This document shows, in pieces, positions 16,911 through 25,531 of a DNA stretch of 64,000 nucleotides. Source of the DNA: Telluribacter roseus (GTDB lineage Bacteria > Bacteroidota > Bacteroidia > Cytophagales > Spirosomataceae); contig NZ_JAFEUV020000004.1 of NCBI RefSeq assembly GCF_017355915.2, positions 1 through 64,000 on the forward strand. Reading direction: 5' to 3'. Below the pieces are notes generated by a model that saw nothing but the letters and a program-made list of their open reading frames with translations, ran no database searches and had not been told where the DNA came from. Made by a program: the position numbers and the translations under genes. The stretch's first letter is position 1. Every line of letters starts with the position of its first letter.

Positions 16911-17726
16911 CTACACATGCGCTACGAAAGCGTCGGTGATCTTTTTGAGGAACTCGTGCTGGTCTTGCTGCCAGTAGATGTTCGAGAAGATTTCTACTTC
17001 GCAGAAGCCCTTGAAGCCCGTTTCTTCTACCCACTGGCGGATCTGACGCAGGTCTATGCAGCCTTCGCCCATCAGGCCCCGGTCGTTGAGCAGGTCCAGC
17101 GTATTGACTTTCCAGTCGCAGACGTGGTAGGCCAGCAGATTACCGTTGGCACCACAGCGGGTTATTTCGCCCTGTAGGTTAGGCTCCCACCAGAGGTGGT
17201 ATACATCCACCGCTACCCCTACGTGTGCCGAGCTGAAGGTTTCGGCCATGTCGTTGGCCTGTTTCAGCGTATTGATCGCAGAGCGGTCAGCGGCGTACAT
17301 CGGGTGCAGCGGCTCGATGGCCAGCTTCACGTTCAGCTTTTCGGCCAGGGGCAGTACCGCCTCAATACCATCCCGAATCTGCTGACGCGATACGTCCAGC
17401 GACTGGTCGGGCGAAGCTCCGCACACCAGTACGATCAGGGGCGCGCCCAAAGCGGCGGCTTCTTCCAGCAGCTTGCGGTTATGATCAATGGCTTTGGCGC
17501 GTTCGGTACTGCTCGTGTGAGGGAAGAAACCACCCCGTACGTACGATACCACCTCCAGTCCCGCACTACGGATCAGCTCACCAGCCCGGTGCGGACCTAT
17601 GCCTTCGATGGCATTCTGCCATACGCTTATGCCTTTGATGCCAGCCGCGGCGTAGTTCTCCACGGCCTCCGATAGCCCCCAGGGCTTGGTGGTGATCGTA
17701 TGCACGCAACATCTATCTAGATTCAT
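16911..17726 (-). CDS. Cytosolic sugar phosphate isomerase/epimerase (TIM barrel)
   Basis: A 271-aa xylose-isomerase-like TIM barrel (AP_endonuc_2 family) without signal peptide. Predicted divalent-metal ligands are Glu in LAIEPLHP, Asp in VAVDVYHLWW, His in LAYHVCDWK and Glu in CEVEIFSN, the arrangement of ketose 3-epimerase/hydroxypyruvate isomerase relatives. The start is the ATG at 17726, which lies inside a short inverted repeat bounding the upstream gap. Encoded between a GH88-like hydrolase and a Gfo/Idh dehydrogenase, it probably epimerises or isomerises a keto-sugar intermediate; the exact reaction is unknown. Confidence 0.87.
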   Translation of the reverse strand: MNLDRCCVHTITTKPWGLSEAVENYAAAGIKGISVWQNAIEGIGPHRAGELIRSAGLEVVSYVRGGFFPHTSSTERAKAIDHNRKLLEEAAALGAPLIVLVCGASPDQSLDVSRQQIRDGIEAVLPLAEKLNVKLAIEPLHPMYAADRSAINTLKQANDMAETFSSAHVGVAVDVYHLWWEPNLQGEITRCGANGNLLAYHVCDWKVNTLDLLNDRGLMGEGCIDLRQIRQWVEETGFKGFCEVEIFSNIYWQQDQHEFLKKITDAFVAHV

Positions 17727-17738
17727 TTTTGAATGAGT

Positions 17739-17765
17739 GATTTAGTGATTTAGTGAATGAGAGAA
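17739..17765. repeat. 27-bp upstream repeat, copy 2
   Basis: Same element as at 16573-16599 with two substitutions, 13 bp upstream of the isomerase ATG. Internally it repeats TTTAGTGA. Confidence 0.75.
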
Positions 17766-17783
17766 CGAGTATTTCAGGAAAAG

Positions 17784-17821
17784 AATGGGAGAATTCATTC
17801 ATCATTCACAATTCTCCCATT
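17784..17821 (-). terminator. Perfect hairpin between GH88-like gene and isomerase gene
   Basis: AATGGGAGAATT (17784-17795) and AATTCTCCCATT (17810-17821) form a 12-bp stem with a 14-nt loop. No T run follows on the minus strand, so it may be an attenuating or mRNA-stabilising hairpin rather than a full terminator. Confidence 0.5.
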
Positions 17822-17835
17822 ATCTCATTCAAAAA

Positions 17836-19230
17836 TTATTTTACAGCTCCCAGGTAGGTATAGTACGGCTGGTTCTGGTTGATGCGGTGCAGGTAGAGGG
17901 CTACTTCGCGGGCGTGGTAGTCGCCCCACATGCTTGATTCGCCACAAGGTACCTGCTGGCCTTCGGGGATGTAGTCCCAGCCGTTGGGACGGTGGTATAC
18001 CGAGTGCAGAAGGAGACCCTGGTGCTGCGGGTCGACAGACAGGTAAGGCTCCTGGAACAGCGAGTCTACCGCCGTGAGTCCGGCCTGCCAGTAGCGATTG
18101 CCCTCTTCGGGCTGGCCCTGATCCTGAAGGTACTTACCCAGGCGCAGGAGTCCCTGTGAGCCAATGGCGGCCGCGGAGCTGTCCACCGGCTCGTAGGCGT
18201 TGTAGGGGTCTGAGGCGCGTTCGGTATAGTCGCCGAGTTGGTAAAGCTGAGGCGCGCCGGTATCCCAGTAAGGTATGCCATCGGCGGCGGTATTCTCGAT
18301 ATAGAAGTCGCAGGTAGCTTTGGCGGCTTTGAGGTAGATGGATTCGATGGCGCTACGCCCTCCTAATGCCGATAGTTCCTCATCGGAGAAGCTCGCCAGT
18401 GACTCCAGTTGCTCAGCAAAGCCTACCATCGCCCAGGCCAGTCCGCGGGTCCAGGTAGTAAAGCCCGAGAAGCCCTGCTGGGAGTTGGGGCTACGGAAGT
18501 TGCCGTCGTTGGTATTGAATATACTTTCGTGGGCGGTACGTCCGCGTAGATCATAGCTATCGCGGCCTTCGCCGTAGTATACCGAGTACATCGCGGTAGC
18601 GATGGAGTGCTTGGTACCCCTTTCGAGCAGACTTACTTTTATATCGTTCTCACCCATGAGGCTGTGACCCAGCCGGTGTGATACCATCAGGGCGCGTACC
18701 GAGCGAATGGTATCTACAAAGAGTGAGTGTGGACCGTTGAATGAATAGATATAGCCGCCGTTCTCCACGGGAAGGGTTTTGATATTCGTCCAGCGACGAG
18801 CCTGTACCGCACCGGAAATTTTGAGAGCTATCTCGTAGAAGTCGCGCTCCCATTTATTCTCAGGAATGCGTCCCTCATTCATCAGACGAAGCAGGTTACC
18901 GTAGGTACTTACGTTGTTGAAGCCGTGGTCGTGTACACCAAAATGTCCCACGTGTGAAGCCATCTGTGCTACCGTATGCTTCCGGGCTTCTTCCAGAAAC
19001 TCCTCTTCTCCGGTAGCGTCGTACTGCAGTACCTCAGCTCCGTAGCGGAAGCCTTCGGTCCATTCGGTCCAGCCGCGGGTGGTGTACTTGCCCTGTACCG
19101 TAAATACCGGCGAGCCTTTGGTGATGTCGTACTCTTGGTTGATTAACCGGATCTTTTCGGCCGAAAGTTGCCACAGCCGGTCGATTTTGGGCTGTAAAGA
19201 GGCAGCTGTAATGTCGTTCCTGATCTTCAT
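17836..19230 (-). CDS. GH88-like (alpha/alpha)6-barrel glycosyl hydrolase, cytosolic
   Basis: A 464-aa protein of the unsaturated glucuronyl hydrolase-like six-hairpin fold. GH88-type features are GWTEWTEGFRYGAEVL near the start, HDHGFNNVSTYGNLLRL, LFVDTIRSVRALMVSHRLG, and TTWTRGLAWAMVGFAEQLE, matching the family's SRGQAWA-type helix; SSAAAIGSQGLLRLGKYL is near the end. There is no signal peptide, so the substrate must be imported first. By fold it would hydrate or hydrolyse an unsaturated or uronic-acid-ended oligosaccharide, but the family is divergent and the catalytic Asp residues cannot be assigned with certainty. Confidence 0.75.
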   Translation of the reverse strand: MKIRNDITAASLQPKIDRLWQLSAEKIRLINQEYDITKGSPVFTVQGKYTTRGWTEWTEGFRYGAEVLQYDATGEEEFLEEARKHTVAQMASHVGHFGVHDHGFNNVSTYGNLLRLMNEGRIPENKWERDFYEIALKISGAVQARRWTNIKTLPVENGGYIYSFNGPHSLFVDTIRSVRALMVSHRLGHSLMGENDIKVSLLERGTKHSIATAMYSVYYGEGRDSYDLRGRTAHESIFNTNDGNFRSPNSQQGFSGFTTWTRGLAWAMVGFAEQLESLASFSDEELSALGGRSAIESIYLKAAKATCDFYIENTAADGIPYWDTGAPQLYQLGDYTERASDPYNAYEPVDSSAAAIGSQGLLRLGKYLQDQGQPEEGNRYWQAGLTAVDSLFQEPYLSVDPQHQGLLLHSVYHRPNGWDYIPEGQQVPCGESSMWGDYHAREVALYLHRINQNQPYYTYLGAVK

Positions 19231-19319
19231 GTACTTCTTGGATAGTATTATTTAGATGCTTGATTCTAGGATAATACAAAGATAGAAGTAGATGAAAGGG
19301 GTTTCAAGGTACATTTTTG

Positions 19320-20258
19320 CTAGTGACTGGCACTTTTCCGAACTGAAACGCGGTACTCGTTAGGGGTAAGGCCGGTTTTGCGTTTGAAAATACGACCGAA
19401 GTACGAAGGGTCTTCTATGTTGATGTGATACGAGATTTCCTTGCTGCTCAACTGGGTGAATACCAGCAGCCGCTTGGCCTCCAGCAGGAGTTTATCCAGG
19501 ATATATTCGCCCGCCGATACGCCCACGTGCCTCTTGATGGTTTTGCTCAGGTAATCAGGCGATACGTCCAGGGCGGCGGCGTACTGCTGTACTTCGTGCA
19601 TTTCGCGGAAGTTCCTTTCCACCATTTCCCTGAACCGACCCGTCAGGTCCGACGCAGGCGCAGGAGACTGAGCACGTATTTCGGTCTGGCGGGCGGCCAG
19701 CCGCAGGCACTTCTGCAGAAAAATGTGGAGGTAAGAGCCCAGTACAGCACTGTTGTCGGTACTATTTTCCAGAAAATCACCTACCATATTTTCAAGCATA
19801 TGCTGAAAGTACTTCTTGGTTTGGTCCGGTAAGGAAAGTACCGGCTCGTGGAGGCCCGTTTGAAAGAACGGTACCTGCGAAAGGGGGAGGGATTGCGGAG
19901 TCCCGTAAAAGGAATAAAATCCTTCTGAAAACGCTACGATGTAGCCCCGGCAATCGGCCGTAGGCGTAAGCAGATGTACCTTACCCGGAGGTAGAAAATG
20001 AACACTGGGCGCACTGACCGGATACGTACGAAAGTCAACTTCGTGGAAGCCCTGACCTTCTTCAAAGAACAGGATCTCGTAGTAGCTGTGCCGGTGGGGG
20101 GTATTAGTAGGTAACGGCGTAACGGGCAGCAGACCTGTTGCCTGTGTTTTGGACTCCGGACTATTTTTGAACCGGAATATCTTCAGGACGGGGGCTTCAC
20201 CGGCCGCTTTCGGCAGGTTGTGGGTAGGCAGTGTGTTACTCAGGACTAATTGCTCCAT
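19320..20258 (-). CDS. AraC-family transcriptional regulator with cupin sensor
   Basis: A 312-aa regulator. Its N-terminal half is an AraC_binding cupin (TPHRHSYYEILFFEEGQGFHEVD and VHFLPPGKVHLL), and its C-terminus has two helix-turn-helix motifs (ALDVSPDYLSKTIKRHVG and HINIEDPSYFGRIFKRKTG, then PNEYR). It precedes the GH88-like gene by 89 bp on the same strand and is the probable sugar-responsive activator of the 13-19 kb cluster. The DUF4126 gene lies only 18 bp upstream and could share its transcript. Confidence 0.9.
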   Translation of the reverse strand: MEQLVLSNTLPTHNLPKAAGEAPVLKIFRFKNSPESKTQATGLLPVTPLPTNTPHRHSYYEILFFEEGQGFHEVDFRTYPVSAPSVHFLPPGKVHLLTPTADCRGYIVAFSEGFYSFYGTPQSLPLSQVPFFQTGLHEPVLSLPDQTKKYFQHMLENMVGDFLENSTDNSAVLGSYLHIFLQKCLRLAARQTEIRAQSPAPASDLTGRFREMVERNFREMHEVQQYAAALDVSPDYLSKTIKRHVGVSAGEYILDKLLLEAKRLLVFTQLSSKEISYHINIEDPSYFGRIFKRKTGLTPNEYRVSVRKSASH

Positions 20259-20276
20259 AGGGTAGTGAGGGCTTGT

Positions 20277-20846
20277 CTATCGGGGCTGCACGCTCTTTTT
20301 TCTCCACCGGTCTATGCGCCGGAATAGCCACCAAAGTAGACCCGCAACGAGCACAAAAGCAATAATTGGCAGAAATATAGCTATGCCGGAAAGGAAGAAA
20401 GAGGCAATATTTTCAAATGTAGAAATAACCGGATTGCCCAGCCCAACGGTGGTTTTAGATGAAGCCAGCCGTAATAAACCTGTACCCGCCTGTATTAACC
20501 CGGCGCTACCACCACCCACGATCAGCCCCAGCCCCCACTGCAATACCGGACTATCTACTTCTACAAATGAAGTAGTCAATAGCGTACCCGCTGCTACCGA
20601 CAGGGGAGTGGCTATGGTATCAAGCAGGTTGTCAATGAAGGGGATGTAGTAGGCGCCGATCTCGACAATGGTGGCCGTCAGTAAGGCAAAAAAGGCCGGC
20701 CAGGTAGCCAACCAGGCAAAGCCTTCGGTAGGGGTAATCCATCCGTTCATGGTGGCGATGTTAGCCAGCAACATGGGCACAAATATGCGGAAACCCGTAC
20801 TGGCACTTAGCCCCAAACCCAGACAAATACTAAGGAAGAGTTCCAT
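20277..20846 (-). CDS. DUF4126 integral membrane protein
   Basis: A 189-aa polytopic protein with five or so hydrophobic segments. LSICLGLGLSASTGFRIFVPML at the start and GAYYIPFIDNLLDTIATP in the first half are characteristic of DUF4126, as is the Gly-rich LGLIVGGGSAGLIQAG. Function unknown; it is presumably located in the inner membrane. It reads toward the AraC gene 18 bp away. Confidence 0.85.
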   Translation of the reverse strand: MELFLSICLGLGLSASTGFRIFVPMLLANIATMNGWITPTEGFAWLATWPAFFALLTATIVEIGAYYIPFIDNLLDTIATPLSVAAGTLLTTSFVEVDSPVLQWGLGLIVGGGSAGLIQAGTGLLRLASSKTTVGLGNPVISTFENIASFFLSGIAIFLPIIAFVLVAGLLWWLFRRIDRWRKKSVQPR

Positions 20847-20934
20847 AGAAAGAGTACCTTTGGATGAATTACAGATGTAAAATAGAAATAAGTCCCGAAT
20901 CTACCCTTACCAGTGACTACTACTCACCCGCGGA

Positions 20935-20965
20935 TTGTAGCATTGAGAGAGTAGCTGTAACTTTC
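20935..20965 (+). promoter_or_regulatory. Promoter of the ABC exporter gene
   Basis: TTG (20935-20937), a 20-bp spacer and TAACTTTC (20958-20965) are one base off the TTG/TAnnTTTG consensus, 53 bp before the GTG start. Confidence 0.5.
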
Positions 20966-21017
20966 GTTACTTTTTTAGTGTTAGAAAAAACATACCAGAA
21001 ACTACTTTTCTTCACCC

Positions 21018-22790
21018 GTGAATCAGGAAACCAAAAGCGGCCAAATATTCGATCTGCCTACGCTGAGGCGTCTGTATACCTTCGTAGGGCCGTACAAAAA
21101 GCAATTTTACCTGCTGATCTTTATCATCATGGTCAGTGCGGTACTGGCTCCGGTCATTCCGCTGCTGATCAAGTACACTATAGATGAGCCCATCGCTAAG
21201 GGTAACTACAACCAGCTGGCCCTGATGCTGGGCATCATGATAGTGGTACTGGTGGTGCAGGGATTAGTACAGTTTGTCAATACCTACCTGTCGGGCTGGT
21301 TGGGGCAGTACATCATCCGGGATATACGGGTGCAGCTGTACGAGAAGATCGTTAACCTCCGTCTCAAGTTCTTTGATAATACGCCCATCGGCCGGTTGGT
21401 AACCCGGACCATTTCGGACATCGAAACCCTTTCCAATGTATTCAGTGACGGTATGGCGGCCATAGCGGGTGATATCCTGCAGCTGGTCCTGATCATATCG
21501 GTTATGTTCTATACCGACTGGAAGCTGTCGGTAATCAGCCTTTCGATGATTCCGCTGATGCTGATCAGTACGTACATATTCAAGGAGAAGATCAAAGATG
21601 CCTTCAATGAAGTACGGGCGGCGGTATCTAACCTCAACTCGTTTGTGCAGGAGCACATTACGGGCATGAGCATTGTCCAGATATTCAGCAGTGAAAAGAT
21701 TGAGTACGAGAAGTTCAGGGAGATTAATACCCAGCACCGCGACTCCAACATCCGCTCTATCCTGTACTACTCTATCTACTTCCCCGTAGCGGACGTTATT
21801 GCGGCGGCGGGTACGGGTCTGGTGGTATGGTACGGCTCGCAGCAGATCCTGAACCACGAGGTTACCTTCGGTACCGTGACGGCCTTCGTGATGTTCATTA
21901 ACCTGTTCTTTCGGCCTATCCGGCAGCTGGCCGATCGCTTCAATACCCTGCAGATGGGTATTGTAAGTACCGACCGTATCCTCAAACTACTGGATAGCGA
22001 TGAATATACTGCCAATGAGGGAACACATAATCCGGATACGATCAAGGGTAATGTGGAGTTTAAGGATGTATGGTTTGCCTATAATGACGAAGATTATGTG
22101 CTCAAAAACATCAACTTCAAGGTCAACGAGGGCGAGACAGTAGCCTTTGTCGGAGCTACGGGAGCGGGCAAATCATCCATTATCAACCTGTTGAGCCGCT
22201 TTTATGATATCAATAAGGGCAATATATACATTGATGGAGTAGAGGTACATGATTATGAACTAGGTGCTCTGCGTCGTAACATTGGGGTAGTACTACAGGA
22301 TGTATTCCTGTTCTCGGATACCATCGAAAATAACATTCGTCTGGGGAATCCGGATATTACCCACGAGAAGATCGTGGAGGCGGCCAAGCTGGTAGGAGTA
22401 CATGAGTTTATTGAACGCCTGCCCGGTGGCTACCAGTACAACGTGATGGAGCGGGGTTCGACGCTATCGGTAGGACAGCGGCAGCTGATATCGTTCGTGC
22501 GGGCGATGGTACACGATCCCCGGATCATAGTACTGGACGAGGCTACCTCGTCGGTAGATTCCGAAACGGAAGAGTTGATCCAGAAGGCGATTGAAAAACT
22601 GATGGAAGGCCGTACCGCCATTGTGATTGCCCACCGGCTTTCGACCATTCAGGAGGCTGATAAGATTATAGTAGTAGATAAAGGGGAAATCAAAGAAGAA
22701 GGTACCCACGAGAAGCTACTCGAGAAGAATGGCTTCTACGCCAACCTGTACCGGATGCAGTACAAGGATGTACTCAAAATAGCCGGATAA
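21018..22790 (+). CDS. ABC exporter half-transporter (MsbA-like)
   Basis: A 590-aa fused permease/ATPase. An ABC_membrane domain with six helices occupies residues 20-310, followed by the nucleotide-binding domain: Walker A GATGAGKSS (about 380), signature LSVGQRQL (about 484), Walker B IIVLDEATSSVD (about 506) and the H-loop in IAHRLSTI. The start is GTG at 21018, giving MNQETKSGQIFDL; no ATG precedes the first helix. It should work as a homodimer exporting lipid, drug or peptide across the inner membrane. MsbA-like lipid flipping is one possibility; the substrate cannot be read from sequence. Confidence 0.92.
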   Translation: MNQETKSGQIFDLPTLRRLYTFVGPYKKQFYLLIFIIMVSAVLAPVIPLLIKYTIDEPIAKGNYNQLALMLGIMIVVLVVQGLVQFVNTYLSGWLGQYIIRDIRVQLYEKIVNLRLKFFDNTPIGRLVTRTISDIETLSNVFSDGMAAIAGDILQLVLIISVMFYTDWKLSVISLSMIPLMLISTYIFKEKIKDAFNEVRAAVSNLNSFVQEHITGMSIVQIFSSEKIEYEKFREINTQHRDSNIRSILYYSIYFPVADVIAAAGTGLVVWYGSQQILNHEVTFGTVTAFVMFINLFFRPIRQLADRFNTLQMGIVSTDRILKLLDSDEYTANEGTHNPDTIKGNVEFKDVWFAYNDEDYVLKNINFKVNEGETVAFVGATGAGKSSIINLLSRFYDINKGNIYIDGVEVHDYELGALRRNIGVVLQDVFLFSDTIENNIRLGNPDITHEKIVEAAKLVGVHEFIERLPGGYQYNVMERGSTLSVGQRQLISFVRAMVHDPRIIVLDEATSSVDSETEELIQKAIEKLMEGRTAIVIAHRLSTIQEADKIIVVDKGEIKEEGTHEKLLEKNGFYANLYRMQYKDVLKIAG

Positions 22791-22837
22791 TTATTCAGCG
22801 TGCTCAGGAAGTGTAGAATCATGAAATGATTGAATAG

Positions 22838-22869
22838 AAAAAGGGAAGGCTGCTAAGCCTTCCCTTTTT
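22838..22869. terminator. Bidirectional terminator between exporter and PBP genes
   Basis: A perfect 14-bp stem (AAAAAGGGAAGGCT and AGCCTTCCCTTTTT) with a 4-nt loop GCTA has T runs on both strands and lies between two converging genes. Confidence 0.9.
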
Positions 22870-22885
22870 AGTTTTAGTTATTGTA

Positions 22886-25450
22886 TCAGAAGTTTCTTCG
22901 AACAGAATCAATACCCGGTAGTGGCGGTGGTGGCGGACCGAAGTCAATCTCTTCCTCCTCAATCGTTTCGGTACTGTCCGGTTCGAATTCCAGCGAATCG
23001 GGTCGGGCTTCGTACACCGGTGTACAGTTGATATCCTTATTAACCGGGAAGCTAGGCTTGGGAAAAGGCCCTCGCTCCAGACCAACCGATTTATCCTTGT
23101 ATACCCTTTCCAGGAAGCTGCCTACTAGCGGCAGGGCCGTCTTGGCACCTTCACCCAGGCGGGTACTCCGGAAGTGAATACTACGGTCGTCGCCACCTAC
23201 CCAGGCTCCGGCTACCAGGTCACGGGTAACGGCGATAAACCAGCCGTCGGAGTTGTTGGAAGTAGTACCGGTCTTGCCGCCTATTTCGTTGCCATTCTTG
23301 GCTACCTCCGGGAACAGCCAGCGTATGCTGGATGAAGTACCCCCCGATTCTTCTACACCTCCTTTGAGCATATGCACCATCAGGTAGGCCGACTCAGGTT
23401 TGATCGCCTGGCGGTGCTCGGGTACAAACTCTTCGATGACGGTACCATTGCGGTCTTCGATGCGGGTTACCAGGATCGGCTCGGTGTAGATACCACTGTT
23501 GACAAAGGCACTATACGCAGCCACCATATCGTACAGACTGACATCAAACGGTCCCAGACCTATGGAAGGTACCGGTTCCAGCGGGCTGCTGATACCGAGT
23601 TTTTTGGCGTACTTGGCTACGTTGGCAGCACCCACTTGATCCGTGAGGGAGGCCGTGATGGAGTTGACTGATTGCGCCAGGGCTCTCCGTAAGGTCATGT
23701 TGGAGTAAGAGAAGTACCCCGTTGAGTTCTTGGGTCTCCACACCGTCTTTTTACCATCCTGCTCTACTTCTTTCTGGAAAGGTCTATCCTGAATCCTGTC
23801 ACAGGGGCCCATGTTGAAGGTTTCATCATCAATGGCCGTAGCGTACACAAATGGCTTAAAGGTAGAGCCGGGCTGGCGTTTGCCCTGTTTTACGTGGTCG
23901 TATTTAAAGAAATCGTAGTTCAAGTCACCGACCCAGGCTCTGATATGACCCGTGTACGGGTTCATGGCCATCATACCGGCTCTAAGTACCCGCTTGTAGT
24001 AGTTGAGCGAGTCCATCGGGCTCCAGAACTTGGTCATTTCACCACCCGTTTTCCAGTCATACACTACCATCGTATCCTTCTTATTGAGGTAGTGGTTGAT
24101 GGAGTCGGGTTGGTTAGGGAAGCGGGCAGCTAGGGTCTGGTAGCGGCGGGTACGCTTTACTACGTTTTCCAGGAAGTCCTGAATCTCTTTACCGTTTTCA
24201 TCCACCCACGGATTCTTATTCCCCCAGTGATCTTCAAACACACGTTGTAGCTGCTGCATTTTCTGGGATACGGCATCCTCGGCGTGGGCCTGCATCCGGG
24301 AGTCAATGGTAGTATATATTTTCAGACCATCGGTGTAGAGGTCATAGCCATTTTTCTCCCCCCATTCCTTGACAAAATCCACCACCGCGTTTTTGAAGTA
24401 GTTGGCGTTGCCGTCATAGGGAGTCTCAAAGTTGGTTTTCAGCTCGATGGGGAGCTGGCTGATCGAGTCGGCCTGCTCAGGCTTGATATAACCATACTTG
24501 GCCATCTGGCTGATCACCACATCGCGGCGCTCCTTGGAGCGCTTGGGGTTACGGATGGGGTTGTAGGTAGTTGTGGCTTTCTGCAGACCTACCAGTACGG
24601 CGGCTTCCTGTACATTGAGGCTGTCCGGCGATTTGCTGAAGTAGGACTTGGTGGCCGTGTTGATCCCGTAGGTATTATTACCATAATCTACGGTATTGAA
24701 GTACATGGTCAGGATTTCCTGCTTCGTAAAGTTACGCTCCAGTTTTATAGCCGTCAGCCATTCTTTGGTTTTATAAATAACGGTACGCACCACGGGAACA
24801 TAACCCAGTGCCCCCCGTGCCGAAGTACGACGGGTTTTGAATAGTTTTTTAGCCAGCTGCTGGGTAATGGTACTTCCACCTCCGCGGTCGGTGGCACCGG
24901 TTACAATACCTACGGCCACGGCACCGAGTGCCTTATAATCAATACCGGAGTGGTTATAAAAGCGGATGTCTTCGGTCGCGATCAGGGCATCTATCAGGTG
25001 CGGCGAAATCTTCTCGAAAGGAACGGGCGTACGGTTCTCGGTGTAGAACTTACCGATCATCACGCCATCCGACGTATAGATCTCCGACGACTGCGCTACC
25101 CTCGGGTTCTGCAGGTCCTCTACGCTGGGCATGCTGCCCATGAGCCACAGAAAATTGGTCTCCACGCAAAAGATATAAAAAACACCAAATAGCAGACCGT
25201 ACAAAAAGAACTGCCAGGTGCGTACGATGGGGCGATAGTAAGGTGAGTCGCGGTCAACGTTGCGGTCCCAGTACTGGCGTATCTTAGAGTAGCGATAGTG
25301 TACCTGTGACCGGAAGCGATCCACCCGCTCTTTACCGGCAATCCTGGTGGCTATGCCATAGAACAGATTGCTCAGAGCGGTCTTAATCTGATGTACAAAG
25401 TGTTGAAGTACGGTACTTAGTTTTCTAAAAAAAGCTCGTATAGCTTCCAT
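22886..25450 (-). CDS. Class A penicillin-binding protein (bifunctional transglycosylase/transpeptidase)
   Basis: An 854-aa PBP1A-type enzyme that polymerises and cross-links peptidoglycan. One transmembrane helix lies near residue 85-105. The GT51 domain has EDIRFYNHSG (about 158) and GGSTITQQLAKKLF. The transpeptidase domain has the active-site Ser in GSTFKPF (about 528), SVNSIT (about 594) and GGKTGTT (about 722). The acidic tail is followed by a Pro run (FGPPPPPLPG). I start at ATG 25450 rather than the in-frame TTG one codon earlier. The N-terminal cytoplasmic part of about 80 residues is longer than in many homologues. Confidence 0.95.
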   Translation of the reverse strand: MEAIRAFFRKLSTVLQHFVHQIKTALSNLFYGIATRIAGKERVDRFRSQVHYRYSKIRQYWDRNVDRDSPYYRPIVRTWQFFLYGLLFGVFYIFCVETNFLWLMGSMPSVEDLQNPRVAQSSEIYTSDGVMIGKFYTENRTPVPFEKISPHLIDALIATEDIRFYNHSGIDYKALGAVAVGIVTGATDRGGGSTITQQLAKKLFKTRRTSARGALGYVPVVRTVIYKTKEWLTAIKLERNFTKQEILTMYFNTVDYGNNTYGINTATKSYFSKSPDSLNVQEAAVLVGLQKATTTYNPIRNPKRSKERRDVVISQMAKYGYIKPEQADSISQLPIELKTNFETPYDGNANYFKNAVVDFVKEWGEKNGYDLYTDGLKIYTTIDSRMQAHAEDAVSQKMQQLQRVFEDHWGNKNPWVDENGKEIQDFLENVVKRTRRYQTLAARFPNQPDSINHYLNKKDTMVVYDWKTGGEMTKFWSPMDSLNYYKRVLRAGMMAMNPYTGHIRAWVGDLNYDFFKYDHVKQGKRQPGSTFKPFVYATAIDDETFNMGPCDRIQDRPFQKEVEQDGKKTVWRPKNSTGYFSYSNMTLRRALAQSVNSITASLTDQVGAANVAKYAKKLGISSPLEPVPSIGLGPFDVSLYDMVAAYSAFVNSGIYTEPILVTRIEDRNGTVIEEFVPEHRQAIKPESAYLMVHMLKGGVEESGGTSSSIRWLFPEVAKNGNEIGGKTGTTSNNSDGWFIAVTRDLVAGAWVGGDDRSIHFRSTRLGEGAKTALPLVGSFLERVYKDKSVGLERGPFPKPSFPVNKDINCTPVYEARPDSLEFEPDSTETIEEEEIDFGPPPPPLPGIDSVRRNF

Positions 25451-25486
25451 CAAGCGAATTAGTTCATTGGGGTCAAATATAACGAA

Positions 25487-25514
25487 AGCCGAACGATAAC
25501 TGGTACGTTCGGCT
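25487..25514 (-). terminator. Terminator of msrB
   Basis: AGCCGAACG and CGTTCGGCT form a 9-bp stem with a 10-nt loop 17 bp past the msrB stop. The T tract is weak. Confidence 0.6.
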
Positions 25515-25531
25515 CCATTACATATGGTTTA

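Larger units (their letters stand above)
17726..17835. repeat. Gap bounded by 12-bp terminal inverted repeats
   Basis: TTTTTGAATGAG at 17726-17737 is the reverse complement of CTCATTCAAAAA at 17824-17835. The repeats span almost exactly from the isomerase start codon to the base before the GH88-like stop codon, and enclose the 27-bp repeat copy 2 and a perfect 12-bp hairpin. This may be a small mobile or slipped-repeat-derived sequence. Confidence 0.6.

Noticed and set aside
24284-24844. 186-codon open frame on the plus strand inside the penicillin-binding protein gene
   Set aside because: It lies opposite a gene with all class A PBP motifs and has no recognisable domain; it is a shadow of the coding bias.
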